Assembly (NCBI GenBank): GCA_003218945.1
Contig: QHPE01000155.1
Coordinates: forward strand, 1 to 47,009
DNA length: 47,009 bases
Source of the DNA: Verrucomicrobiota bacterium
Lineage (GTDB): Bacteria; Verrucomicrobiota; Verrucomicrobiia; Chthoniobacterales; UBA10450
Reading direction: 5' to 3'
The position numbers and the translations under genes were made by a program. Positions 1-7,626 of the stretch are shown piece after piece. Position 1 is the first letter of the stretch. Each line of letters opens with the position of its first letter. Under the pieces are notes generated by a model. That model was not told the DNA's origin. It worked only from the letters and a program-made list of their open reading frames with translations, and ran no database searches.

Positions 1-2
1 CA

Positions 3-98
3 AAAATGAGCATCGTCTGCGCCATCATGCGCAAACTCATCCACATCGCCTTCGGTGTGCTCAAACACCAAAAGCCTTTTAATCCCTCACTCGCATGA
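3..98 (+). mobile_element. IS110-family transposase, C-terminal tail (cut by window edge)
   Basis: An open frame enters from the left edge and stops at TGA 96-98. Its last 31 residues contain AIMRKLIHIAFGVLKHQKPF, which fits the conserved end of IS110/IS1111/IS116-type DEDD transposases (typically A-x-MRKLL-x(5)-VLK-x-x-x-PF/PW). Only the tail is visible, so it is unknown whether the element is intact. No clear terminal repeat was seen between 99 and 167. Family assignment rests on the short C-terminal motif only. Confidence 0.72.
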
Positions 99-167
99 CT
101 ACACAACTGACTTGCACTTCAAGATCGTATCTACAGCGCCGGCGCAATTTTACACGAAGAATTTCCG

Positions 168-1703
168 TTACGCCGTCCCACTCCCCTCGCCTGCGCCGAA
201 TTGAATTCCCTGCGCCAGAGGAAGCTCGCTCGAGAAATTGATCGTGTTGGTTTGGCGGCGCATGTACGTCTTCCAGCAATCGCTGCCACTCTCGCGGCCG
301 CCGCCGGTCTGTTTTTCGCCGCCGAAAGCGCCGCCGATCTCCGCACCGCTCGTACCGGTATTCACGTTCGCAATTCCGCAATCGCTCCCGATCGCGCTCA
401 GGAATTTTTCCGCTTCGCGCACGTCGTTGGTGAAAATCGATGAGGTCAATCCCTGGGGCACGCCGTTCTGGATCGCAATCGCTTCGTCGAAATCGCGATA
501 CGTCATCAGGTAAAGCAGCGGTCCGAATGTTTCGTCTTTCACGATCTCAAACTCCGGTTTCGCAGATGCGAGGCAGGGCTTCATGTAAGCGCCGCCGGGA
601 ACCGTGAGCCGCTCCCCGCCATAAAGCACCTCGCCGCCTTCGTGTTTCAAGCGCTGAATGGAATCCTGAACCATATCCACAGCATGCCTGTCGATGAGCG
701 GTCCCATCACCGTCTTGCGATCCAGCGGATTTCCAATCGACAGGCTCTCATAACCGGCAAGAAGTCTCTCACGAACTTTAGACGCCACTGATTCATGCAT
801 GATCACGCGTCTGGTGGAAGTACAACGTTGTCCGGCTGTGCCCACCGCGCCAAAAAAGATCGATTGCACCGCCATGTCGAGATCGGCGCTTGGCGTAACG
901 ATGAGCGCATTGTTGCCGCCAAGTTCCATGATCGTTCTGCCGAGGCGACCGTGAACATTCTTGGCAACGTTCACACCCATGTTGACCGAACCTGTGGCGG
1001 ACACCAACGGAATCCGCGGATCATCGGCCAGCTTTTGTCCAACTGTTTTGCGATCGCCCACGAGCAGAGTGAAAATTGCCGGATCAGCACCAGTTTCGCG
1101 ACAGACGCGCTCGGCAATCTTAGTGACGGCAATTGCAGTAAGCGGAGTTTTTTCCGACGGCTTCCAAACCGTGGCGTCACCGCACACTGCGGCGAGCGCA
1201 GCGTTCCACGACCAGACTGCGACCGGAAAGTTGAAGGCGGTAACCACCGCGACAACACCGAGTGGATGCCATTGTTCCATCAGCCGGTGACTTGGCCGTT
1301 CTGATTGAATCGTTAGGCCGTAAAGCATGCGCGACTGGCCGACGGCGAAATCGCAAATGTCGATCATCTCCTGAACTTCGCCTTCGCCCTCGGCGATGAT
1401 CTTTCCCGTCTCAAGCGTCACGAGTTGCCCAAGCTCGTGTTTTAATTCCCGCAACGCGTTGCCGAGGCGGCGAACCGTTTCGCCGCGCACCGGTCCCGGC
1501 GTGACGCGCCATTTCACAAAGGCTTCGTGCGCGCGGGAAACAGCGCTGTTGTAATCGTCGTCGGAAGCGGTGCGCACACTGGCCAGTCGCCGTCCGTCGA
1601 TGGGTGAAATTTTGTCAATCTTCACGCCGCCTCCACGCCATTGGCCATCGAACACGCCGGCGTTTTCATCGGTAAGCCCCAGTTTTTCCAAAACGGATTG
1701 CAT
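168..1703 (-). CDS. amaB: L-2-aminoadipate-6-semialdehyde dehydrogenase (ALDH7 / antiquitin type)
   Basis: NAD-dependent aldehyde dehydrogenase of the ALDH7 group, expected to oxidise 2-aminoadipate 6-semialdehyde (in equilibrium with piperideine-6-carboxylate) to 2-aminoadipate. With the ATG at 1703 the protein has 511 residues, the usual family length, and begins MQSVLEKLGLTDENAG like antiquitins. The open frame continues 28 codons upstream, but those codons run through a palindromic repeat and into lat, so they were rejected. Visible motifs: TAFNFPVAVW near residue 155, the general-base Glu in MELGGNN (about 260), the catalytic Cys in GQRCTSTRR (about 294), ETFGP, and a C-terminal NTINFSSELPLAQG. 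It lies 62 bp downstream of lat, which makes its substrate, so the two form a lysine-degradation pair. The function is a family-based inference but well supported by this context. Confidence 0.9.
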   Translation of the reverse strand: MQSVLEKLGLTDENAGVFDGQWRGGGVKIDKISPIDGRRLASVRTASDDDYNSAVSRAHEAFVKWRVTPGPVRGETVRRLGNALRELKHELGQLVTLETGKIIAEGEGEVQEMIDICDFAVGQSRMLYGLTIQSERPSHRLMEQWHPLGVVAVVTAFNFPVAVWSWNAALAAVCGDATVWKPSEKTPLTAIAVTKIAERVCRETGADPAIFTLLVGDRKTVGQKLADDPRIPLVSATGSVNMGVNVAKNVHGRLGRTIMELGGNNALIVTPSADLDMAVQSIFFGAVGTAGQRCTSTRRVIMHESVASKVRERLLAGYESLSIGNPLDRKTVMGPLIDRHAVDMVQDSIQRLKHEGGEVLYGGERLTVPGGAYMKPCLASAKPEFEIVKDETFGPLLYLMTYRDFDEAIAIQNGVPQGLTSSIFTNDVREAEKFLSAIGSDCGIANVNTGTSGAEIGGAFGGEKQTGGGRESGSDCWKTYMRRQTNTINFSSELPLAQGIQFGAGEGSGTA

Positions 1704-1710
1704 TCTCAAA

Positions 1711-1770
1711 TGTAGCGCGAGCCTCTGGCTTGCGACATTGTTAAAACGCAAGCGGGACGCATGCGCTACC
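1711..1770. repeat. TGTAG...CTAC bipartite palindrome, lat-amaB junction
   Basis: A 60-bp imperfect palindrome, TGTAGCGCGAGCCTCTGGC... to ...GACGCATGCGCTACC. On the minus strand its GTAG supplies the TAG stop codon of lat. Its outer arms (24 nt each) match the in-frame copy in mfd (44994-45050) with about one mismatch, while the central loops differ completely. Confidence 0.85.
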
Positions 1771-3169
1771 TTCTTCTTTGCCGGCAAAACTTGCGCATCA
1801 ACTCGATCGCTTCATTAATCGCTTCCGTACTGATATCGAGCGCAGGACGAAAACGGATCGAGTTCTCCCCCGAGCGAAGCGTCAACACACCGAGATCAAA
1901 AAAGCCGTGCCAAAATTCTTCCCGCGTTTTTGCATCGGGAAGATCGAACGCGAGAAATACTCCTCGGCCGCGCGCGGCGGAAATCAGTCCCGAAGGCATT
2001 AGGGATTGTAGATCACGCAGTTGATCGAGAAAATAGGCACCTACTTTCGCGGCGTTCTCAACCAAACGTTCCTGCTCGATAATGCGCAGATAATGGGTCG
2101 AGCGCACCATGTCGGTGAAGTTTCCTCCCCACGTCGAATTCAAGCGGCTGGGTAAGCGAAACGCATTATCTTCCACCTCGTCCATACGGGGGCCAGCCAT
2201 TACGCCGCATACCTGCGCTTTTTTCCCGAACGCCATCAGATCGGGCAAGACATTGAAATGTTCGCAACACCAGTTACGGCCGGTCGCGCCCATGCCGCAC
2301 TGCACTTCGTCGAAAATCAGCAGGATATCGTTTTCGTCGGAAATATTTCGCAGCTTTTGCAGCCATTCACCGCGAAAATGATTGTCGCCTCCTTCGCCTT
2401 GGATCGGCTCGATAATAATCGCGCAAATGTCGATGTTGCGCTGTTGAATGAAATCACGGATCTCGCGCTCGGCTTTCTGTTCCCGCTCAATCACGTCCGC
2501 CTCGCGTTTCGATTCAGGCAGCGAAAAATCGATGGATGGACACGAAACGCGGGGCCAATCGAATTTCGCAAACAAATCCGTTTTACGCGGATCGGTATTG
2601 GTGAGGCTCATGGTGTAACCGGTCCGTCCGTGGAACGCATGGCGGAAATGCAAAACTTGCGTGCCGCGTTCGCCGTGACCTGCGGCCATGTTCTTGCGAA
2701 TTTTCCAATCCATCGCTGCTTTTAAACAATTCTCCACCGCCAGCGCGCCGCCCTCGATAAACAGATAGCGCTGAAGCGGAGGCAAACCGACGACGCGCTC
2801 AAACGTCGCTACAAATTCAGCGTAGCCGGCTGAGTAAACATCCGAGTTTGCGATCTTCACTTTGGCTGCTCGCAACAGATCGCGCTTTACTTCCGGATCA
2901 TCGAAATGCGGGTGGTTAAACCCGACTGGCATCGATCCAAAAAAACCGTAGAGATCGATGAGGCGGCGATTATCGACTCTGTTGAACAAGTATGAGCCGC
3001 GGCTTTTATCGAGATCTACAACGATCTTGAAACCATCCAGCAATACATGCTGCTCGATTGTTTCGAGAACTTTCGCGGGCGCTATTGTCCCGCGACTGCG
3101 GGATTTTTCGCTCTTTGGTGTGCGGTTTTGCGTCGAAGGTGTCTCCGCGAGGACGGGCGCGATACTCAT
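1766..3169 (-). CDS. lat: L-lysine 6-transaminase
   Basis: Class-III PLP aminotransferase that moves the epsilon-amino group of L-lysine to 2-oxoglutarate, giving 2-aminoadipate 6-semialdehyde and glutamate. The 467-residue protein (ATG at 3169; a GTG at 3190 is possible but has no better ribosome site) closely follows actinobacterial Lat: LYGFFGSMPVGFNHP, FIEGGALAVENCLKAAMDWK, FRHAFHGRTGYTMSLTNTDP, IIIEPIQGEGGDNHFR, the PLP-ring Asp in IFDEVQCGMG (about 287), and the Schiff-base Lys in AFGKKAQVCG (about 316). The last codons end in TAG contributed by the palindrome at 1711-1770. It is third in the minus-strand operon, directly before the dehydrogenase that uses its product. This route (Lat plus semialdehyde dehydrogenase) is a known lysine catabolic pathway. 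Confidence 0.92.
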   Translation of the reverse strand: MSIAPVLAETPSTQNRTPKSEKSRSRGTIAPAKVLETIEQHVLLDGFKIVVDLDKSRGSYLFNRVDNRRLIDLYGFFGSMPVGFNHPHFDDPEVKRDLLRAAKVKIANSDVYSAGYAEFVATFERVVGLPPLQRYLFIEGGALAVENCLKAAMDWKIRKNMAAGHGERGTQVLHFRHAFHGRTGYTMSLTNTDPRKTDLFAKFDWPRVSCPSIDFSLPESKREADVIEREQKAEREIRDFIQQRNIDICAIIIEPIQGEGGDNHFRGEWLQKLRNISDENDILLIFDEVQCGMGATGRNWCCEHFNVLPDLMAFGKKAQVCGVMAGPRMDEVEDNAFRLPSRLNSTWGGNFTDMVRSTHYLRIIEQERLVENAAKVGAYFLDQLRDLQSLMPSGLISAARGRGVFLAFDLPDAKTREEFWHGFFDLGVLTLRSGENSIRFRPALDISTEAINEAIELMRKFCRQRRR

Positions 3170-3208
3170 CCGAGATCGTAACTGTGACACGAATCGGGGT
3201 CAACAGAC

Positions 3209-3285
3209 GTAACACAGGCTTCCAGCCCGCGAATCTTGCGGGCAGGATGCCCGCTCGACGTGACAGCCAGGATGGCTGTGCTACA
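3209..3285. repeat. Palindromic element at the acyl-CoA dehydrogenase / lat junction
   Basis: Reading the minus strand, the unit starts GTGTAGCACAGCCATCCTGG and ends with GGCTGGAAGCCTGTGTTAC. It consists of two back-to-back hairpins. The TAG inside its first six bases is the stop codon of the upstream acyl-CoA dehydrogenase (ATG GTG TAG), so the insertion probably defines the end of that protein. Confidence 0.8.
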
Positions 3286-5212
3286 CCATGCCCTGACGCA
3301 GCAGTTCGTGTTTCCCGGCAAGCAACTCCTGAACGAGATCGTAACCGCGCTTGTCCACGTTGCGCGCTGTCCCGGCGAAATGATGAACGATCCTCGTTCG
3401 CGCAGAGCGACAGAAATAATCCGCAACAGAAAGAATTTCATCGGCGGGTTTGCCCTGGCCGAGCAACCATTGCGCGTACGAACACGTCGCGCTGATCGCA
3501 AATAATTCCGTCGCGACCCCGACAAACCTGGAAAGGAGCAGTTGCTCGCGATCGAGTTTTGGACCGAACCGAGCCATGGCGTGAAACAAACCCCGGGCCA
3601 GTCGTTTGCTAGTGCGCGCGGCGTAATTGACGTGACCAAAAAGTGTTTCGTGCAAATTGTCGATCTTCCCCGCGCCGTTCGGCATCCACTGACGCGGATA
3701 CCAACCGGCATAAAATTTTCCGGAGCTGACAACGGCTTTCGCGCGCTCGGACATCGCTAGTTGCGTGTTAAAAATTGCACCGCCGACTTTCAGATGCGGA
3801 TCAAGCGCTTCGCGCGCGATGAATAACCGCATGATCTCGCTCGACCCCTCGAAAATTGTGTTCACGCGGCAATCACGCAGGAATCGTTCGACCCCGATGG
3901 CCGGCTCGCCGCGTCCCGCCAACGATGCCGCAGTCTCGTAGCCGCGCCCACCGCGCACTTGCATGGCGTCATCGGCAATGCGCCAGGTGGTTTCCGTTGC
4001 CCACATTTTGCACATCGCCGTCTCGATACGAAGATCGCCCGCCTTGCGATCGAGCAGTGATGACGTGAGGAACGTCATTGCTTCCATCGCGAAAACGTTT
4101 CCTGCCATTTCTGCAATTTTCCCGGCGATGGCTGCGTGCTTGCCGATCGGCACTCCCCATTGAATGCGTTCGCCGGCCCATTTTCGCGAAATCTCAAGCA
4201 GTCGCTTCGATACGCCAACGCACGCGGCGGGCAACGTCAGCCGTCCGGTATTGAGTGTGGTCAATGCAACCTTCAACCCCGCGCCTTCTTTGAAAATCAT
4301 GTTCTCGCGCGGGACACGAACATTGGTGAACCTAACGACCGCATTGTAAAGCGCCCGGAGTCCCATAAACCGGCAGCGATACGCGATTTCCAGTCCCGGC
4401 GTGTCCACATCGACGATGAAGGCTGTAATTTGCTTGCGTTCCTTTCCGCCGACCATCTTGGACGGCGTCCGCGCCATCACCACCAGCACGCCGGCTTTCA
4501 CGCCATTGGTGCACCAAAGCTTTTCGCCGTTGAGCACGAACTTGGAGCCGTCTTCGCTTGGCTCGGCTTTGAGACTCAATGTCGCCGGATCGGATCCCGC
4601 ATGGATTTCAGTCAGCGCGAACGCGGAAATCTCCCCGCCGGCAACGCGTGGAAGATATTTTTGTTTTTGCTCTTCGGTTCCAAACAAAAGCAACGGCTGC
4701 GCGACACCAATTGATTGATGCGCCGACACAAGTGCAGCGACGTTTCCGTCCCAACTACCGAGCAATACCGCAGCGCGGCCATAATTCGACTGCGATAAAC
4801 CGAGCCCGCGGTATTTCTTCGGCACTTTGATTCCGAACGCGCCAATCTCCGCCAGCCCCTTGAAGTTCTCCGGCGGAATTTCACCGGTGCGATCGATCTC
4901 ATCGGGATCGACATGTTCGCGAAGATAACTTTCAAGCTTGCGCAAAAACTCTTCCCCTGCGGCGCGATCCTCGGCGCTCTGTGCCGGATACGGGTAAATT
5001 CGATTGAAGTCGTATCGGCCGACGAACAAGTTGCTGGCGAAACTGCCGCGGTCCTCAAGCGGATCCCGCGCCGCCTCGGCGAGCTCAAGCGCTTCGCGCT
5101 GGCCTTTGGCCATTTTCGAAGTGTCGATGACGGCAGGAGCTACCGGCTGTTCGGGCTGTGCGCTGGTTTCCTCGGCGATTTGTTTTTCCGGTGCTTCGAG
5201 AGGCGATTTCAT
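3281..5212 (-). CDS. Acyl-CoA dehydrogenase (long/very-long-chain type)
   Basis: FAD-dependent acyl-CoA dehydrogenase catalysing the first step of beta-oxidation. The protein has 643 residues from the ATG at 5212; eleven further upstream codons come from a palindromic repeat and were excluded. After about 85 polar residues come the acyl-CoA dehydrogenase N-terminal and middle domains (ALTEIHAGSDPATLSLKAE at about 200), then the flavin-binding helical domain with QVRGGRGY and the catalytic-base region IFEGSSEIMRLF (Glu about 455). An extra C-terminal helical extension of about 150 residues is typical of VLCAD/ACAD9-like members rather than short-chain enzymes. It lies between fadJ-like and lat genes on the same strand. 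The substrate is unknown: fatty acyl-CoA, or an acyl-CoA derived from lysine breakdown. Confidence 0.87.
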   Translation of the reverse strand: MKSPLEAPEKQIAEETSAQPEQPVAPAVIDTSKMAKGQREALELAEAARDPLEDRGSFASNLFVGRYDFNRIYPYPAQSAEDRAAGEEFLRKLESYLREHVDPDEIDRTGEIPPENFKGLAEIGAFGIKVPKKYRGLGLSQSNYGRAAVLLGSWDGNVAALVSAHQSIGVAQPLLLFGTEEQKQKYLPRVAGGEISAFALTEIHAGSDPATLSLKAEPSEDGSKFVLNGEKLWCTNGVKAGVLVVMARTPSKMVGGKERKQITAFIVDVDTPGLEIAYRCRFMGLRALYNAVVRFTNVRVPRENMIFKEGAGLKVALTTLNTGRLTLPAACVGVSKRLLEISRKWAGERIQWGVPIGKHAAIAGKIAEMAGNVFAMEAMTFLTSSLLDRKAGDLRIETAMCKMWATETTWRIADDAMQVRGGRGYETAASLAGRGEPAIGVERFLRDCRVNTIFEGSSEIMRLFIAREALDPHLKVGGAIFNTQLAMSERAKAVVSSGKFYAGWYPRQWMPNGAGKIDNLHETLFGHVNYAARTSKRLARGLFHAMARFGPKLDREQLLLSRFVGVATELFAISATCSYAQWLLGQGKPADEILSVADYFCRSARTRIVHHFAGTARNVDKRGYDLVQELLAGKHELLRQGMV

Positions 5213-5216
5213 AAAA

Positions 5217-5274
5217 GTAGCGCAAGCCTCTGGCTTGCAGAACAACCGAACGCAAGCGTGACGCTCGCGCTACA
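5217..5274. repeat. TGTAG-family palindrome, fadJ / acyl-CoA dehydrogenase junction
   Basis: GTAGCGCAAGCCTCTGGCTT... pairs with ...GACGCTCGCGCTACA. It fills almost the whole gap between the fadJ stop (TAA at 5276-5278) and the start codon at 5212. It is the same subfamily as the copies at 1711-1770, 38503-38560 and 44994-45050. Confidence 0.82.
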
Positions 5275-5275
5275 T

Positions 5276-7399
5276 TTACTCCTCATAAAATTTCGTCCCA
5301 TCACGCGCATGTCTCTTCAAAATTTTACAAGGGGCAAATTTCTCTTCGGTTTGAGCCAGCCGTTCCAATTCCTCGCAGACTTTGCCTACCCCCAGATGTT
5401 CGGCAAAACGCAACGGCCCGCCACGAACCGGTGCAAAACCCGTTCCCAGAATCATTCCATAATCCGCATCCTCGGGAGACTCGACGACTCCATCCTCTAC
5501 GCAACGAGCAGCCTCATTCACCATTAGAAGGACGAGGCGCAGCGCGATGTCATCCGCTGTAGCCGGCGGCGATGACGCCGGCTGGCTTTTCGTGCTGCTT
5601 TCGCCCCGGCCGGGGTCACCGCCCCCGGCTACAACGCGCCATTGTGCCCGCGACTCGTTAGGCGTCTGCATCTTGCCTTCGTATTTGTAAAAACCTGCGC
5701 CTGTTTTGCGACCAAGCATCTGCTGGTCGCGCAGCCAGAGCAGAACAGTTGGGACGTGATCACGCTGCCCATAGGTTTTTTCGAGTGTGTTGCCGATATC
5801 AATGCTGATGTCCACGCCGATCTCATCAATCAATCGCAACGGACCCATCGGCATCCCCCATTCCACCAGCGCGCGATCGATCCGCTCCGCATCCACGCCG
5901 CTCTCGAAAAGCTCAACCGCATCGAGCAAATAGGGAAACAAAACCCGGTTGACCAGAAAGCCGGGGCTGTCGCGCACGATTACCGGCACTTTTCCGATCT
6001 GCCGTACAAAAGCCAGGCTTCGGTCACGGGTCTCGTCGGATGTTTGCTTCGCGATGACAACTTCCACCAATTTCATCCGACTCACCGGATTAAAGAAATG
6101 CAGTCCGATCACGTGCTCGGGCGAAACCGTCATGTCGGCCAGTTCACTGACCGGAAGCGCTGAAGTATTCGTCGCGATAATGCTTTTTGGGCCGGCCTCC
6201 ATGGCCAACTCGCGAAAAACTTCTTTCTTGATTTCCATCTTCTCCGAAGCCGCTTCGATAACGAATTGCACATCACGCAGTTCCATCGGCGCGGTCGAGC
6301 CGCAAATGCGCGCACGCCCTTGTTTAGCTTTTTCCTCAGGCATCAAACCACGCTTAACTGCGTCGGCGTAGATTTTCTCGATGTTTGCCAGCCCGCGATC
6401 GATCTGTTGGCGAGCGACGTCGCGCAGGATCACAGTGACGCCGCGGGAACTGAGCCATTGCGCGATGCCGGAGCCCATCACACCGGCCCCAATCACAGCC
6501 GCGTGCACGACCTTTTCAGACGCCATTCGCGACGTTCCCTTCTTGTATTTCTCCGCGAGGAAGAAATTGCGAATCAGGTTCTGCGTCGACTCCGTCTTGC
6601 CAAGATCCACAATCCCCTCCAGTTCCAAACGCAATGATTCATCGGGCGAAATCGACAAAGTTTTACTGATGATTTCGCCAGCACATTCGAGCGCCCGATT
6701 TCCGGCCACGCGGTTAGGGACGCCGCGCTGCGGCGTCCGGTCATCGCGGCGCGATGACCCTACCATTTTGCGTTTTTCAGTGCGCAGCATTTGGCGTGCG
6801 CTGTCGAGGAGCTGATCCTGTGGCGCGACATCATCGACGAGGCCGAGCTTGAAGGCTTCCTGAGCGGAATAAAGTTTTCCTTTCAAAATCACTGCGGCGG
6901 CGTCTGAAGCGCCAATCAATCGCGGCAGGCGCGTGCAGCCACCCCAGGCGGGAATAAGCCCCAGCGTTGTTTCTGGCAATCCGATTCGTGTCGCCGGAGC
7001 ATCTGACGCGACGCGATAATCGCAAGCCAGTGCAACTTCGTAGCCGCCGCCCGCCGAGGCGCCGTGGATCGCAGCAACGGTGGGAATTCCAAGATTGGCC
7101 AGGCGATTGAAGACCTGCTGGCCGCGTTCGATGAATTCGCGCATTTCGCCGGTTCTTGCCCCTTGCAAAAGAGTCTTCAAATCCGCACCCGCGACAAAGA
7201 TGGATTTTTTTGCCGATGCGAGGATCAGGCCGCGCAGTGAAGCATCTTTTTCGACGCCATCGAGCTGCTCATTCAACTCATCGAGAGTAGCGGCATCGAA
7301 AATGTTCGCGCCCGAGTCGGGACGATCGAACGTGAGCACGCAAATGTGATCATCACTGGTCTCGCGCCGAATCATTGGAGCTGAAACAACCGCGGGCAT
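5276..7399 (-). CDS. Bifunctional enoyl-CoA hydratase / 3-hydroxyacyl-CoA dehydrogenase (FadJ/FadB-like)
   Basis: Multifunctional beta-oxidation protein of 707 residues. The N-terminal crotonase domain (about 1-210) keeps both catalytic glutamates: Glu121 in SAGGGYEVALACDYR and Glu143 in GLPETTLGLIPAWGG. The C-terminal part (about 297 on) is a 3-hydroxyacyl-CoA dehydrogenase with the NAD motif AAVIGAGVMGSGIA and GLHFFNPVSRMKLVEVV. Two low-complexity stretches interrupt the family pattern and correspond to palindromic repeats read in frame: residues about 212-232 (VGSSRRDDRTPQRGVPN) and about 589-614 (VAGGGDPGRGESSTKSQP). It is the first gene of the four-gene minus-strand operon. An ATG at 7375 (MIRRETSDD) is an alternative start; neither has a strong ribosome-binding site. 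It presumably acts with a separate thiolase that is not in this window. Confidence 0.9.
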   Translation of the reverse strand: MPAVVSAPMIRRETSDDHICVLTFDRPDSGANIFDAATLDELNEQLDGVEKDASLRGLILASAKKSIFVAGADLKTLLQGARTGEMREFIERGQQVFNRLANLGIPTVAAIHGASAGGGYEVALACDYRVASDAPATRIGLPETTLGLIPAWGGCTRLPRLIGASDAAAVILKGKLYSAQEAFKLGLVDDVAPQDQLLDSARQMLRTEKRKMVGSSRRDDRTPQRGVPNRVAGNRALECAGEIISKTLSISPDESLRLELEGIVDLGKTESTQNLIRNFFLAEKYKKGTSRMASEKVVHAAVIGAGVMGSGIAQWLSSRGVTVILRDVARQQIDRGLANIEKIYADAVKRGLMPEEKAKQGRARICGSTAPMELRDVQFVIEAASEKMEIKKEVFRELAMEAGPKSIIATNTSALPVSELADMTVSPEHVIGLHFFNPVSRMKLVEVVIAKQTSDETRDRSLAFVRQIGKVPVIVRDSPGFLVNRVLFPYLLDAVELFESGVDAERIDRALVEWGMPMGPLRLIDEIGVDISIDIGNTLEKTYGQRDHVPTVLLWLRDQQMLGRKTGAGFYKYEGKMQTPNESRAQWRVVAGGGDPGRGESSTKSQPASSPPATADDIALRLVLLMVNEAARCVEDGVVESPEDADYGMILGTGFAPVRGGPLRFAEHLGVGKVCEELERLAQTEEKFAPCKILKRHARDGTKFYEE
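5558..5633. repeat. TGTAG...CTACA element inserted in frame in the fadJ-like gene
   Basis: A 76-bp bipartite palindrome: TGTAGCCGGCGGCGATGACG... and ...CACCGCCCCCGGCTACA. On the coding (minus) strand it is read GTT GTA GCC GGG, giving a Gly/Ser/Pro-rich insert (VVAGGGDPGRGES... to ...SSPPATADD) between the two helical C-terminal subdomains of the dehydrogenase. Confidence 0.85.
6712..6764. repeat. GGTAGGG...CCTAACC palindrome inserted in frame in the fadJ-like gene
   Basis: Two hairpins (GACGCCGCGCTGCGGCGTC and TCATCGCGGCGCGATGA) between GGTTAGGG and CCCTACC. It encodes VGSSRRDDRTPQRGVPN in the linker between the hydratase and dehydrogenase halves. A close relative lies between genes at 46582-46632. 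Confidence 0.85.
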
Positions 7400-7626
7400 A
7401 GAAACTATCTAGATTGTTTTTCGCGCAATTCCAAGCGAAGGCGAACCGCCGCCGCCAAACAATAATTAGAGATTCCTCGACTTCGCTCGGAATGACAAGC
7501 GCGTTTGCGATAAATTCCAAGCGCAGAAGACAGTGAGTTAATGGCCGGTCAGGCAGTCTTTGTAACGTTTTGAAGAAGACTTCGCGAACCGTTGCTTTGG
7601 GCAAGTGCGAGTGCTAGAAACGCCAC
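7400..7626. other. Divergent intergenic region (fadJ operon / mgtE)
   Basis: This gap must hold the promoters of both the minus-strand catabolic operon and mgtE. It contains one arm of the GTCATTCCGAGCGAAG repeat at 7469-7497. No convincing operator, riboswitch or strong -35/-10 pair could be picked out by eye. In particular, no extended structured leader typical of magnesium riboswitches was seen. Confidence 0.5.
7469..7497. repeat. GTCATTCCGAGCGAAG repeat (single arm)
   Basis: GAGATTCCTCGACTTCGCTC followed by GGAATGACA. This is the reverse orientation of the repeat also found at 11460, 11866, 34659, 35426 and at the ends of the two MITE-like elements. Confidence 0.75.

Noticed and set aside
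795-1304. 169-codon plus-strand open frame
   Set aside because: Lies entirely opposite the well-supported aldehyde dehydrogenase gene; no domain or signal. It is a shadow of a high-GC coding region, as are similar long antisense frames at 2258-2725, 4136-4714, 15872-16513 and 45648-46331.
1704-1787. N-terminal 28-codon extension of the aldehyde dehydrogenase
   Set aside because: It is encoded by the palindrome and the end of lat; the family N-terminus begins at the downstream ATG. The same reasoning removed extensions of the acyl-CoA dehydrogenase, the secreted protein at 14764 and YceI.
7400-7626. Magnesium-sensing riboswitch upstream of mgtE
   Set aside because: No conserved M-box-like paired elements could be made out, and the gap includes a dispersed repeat arm instead.
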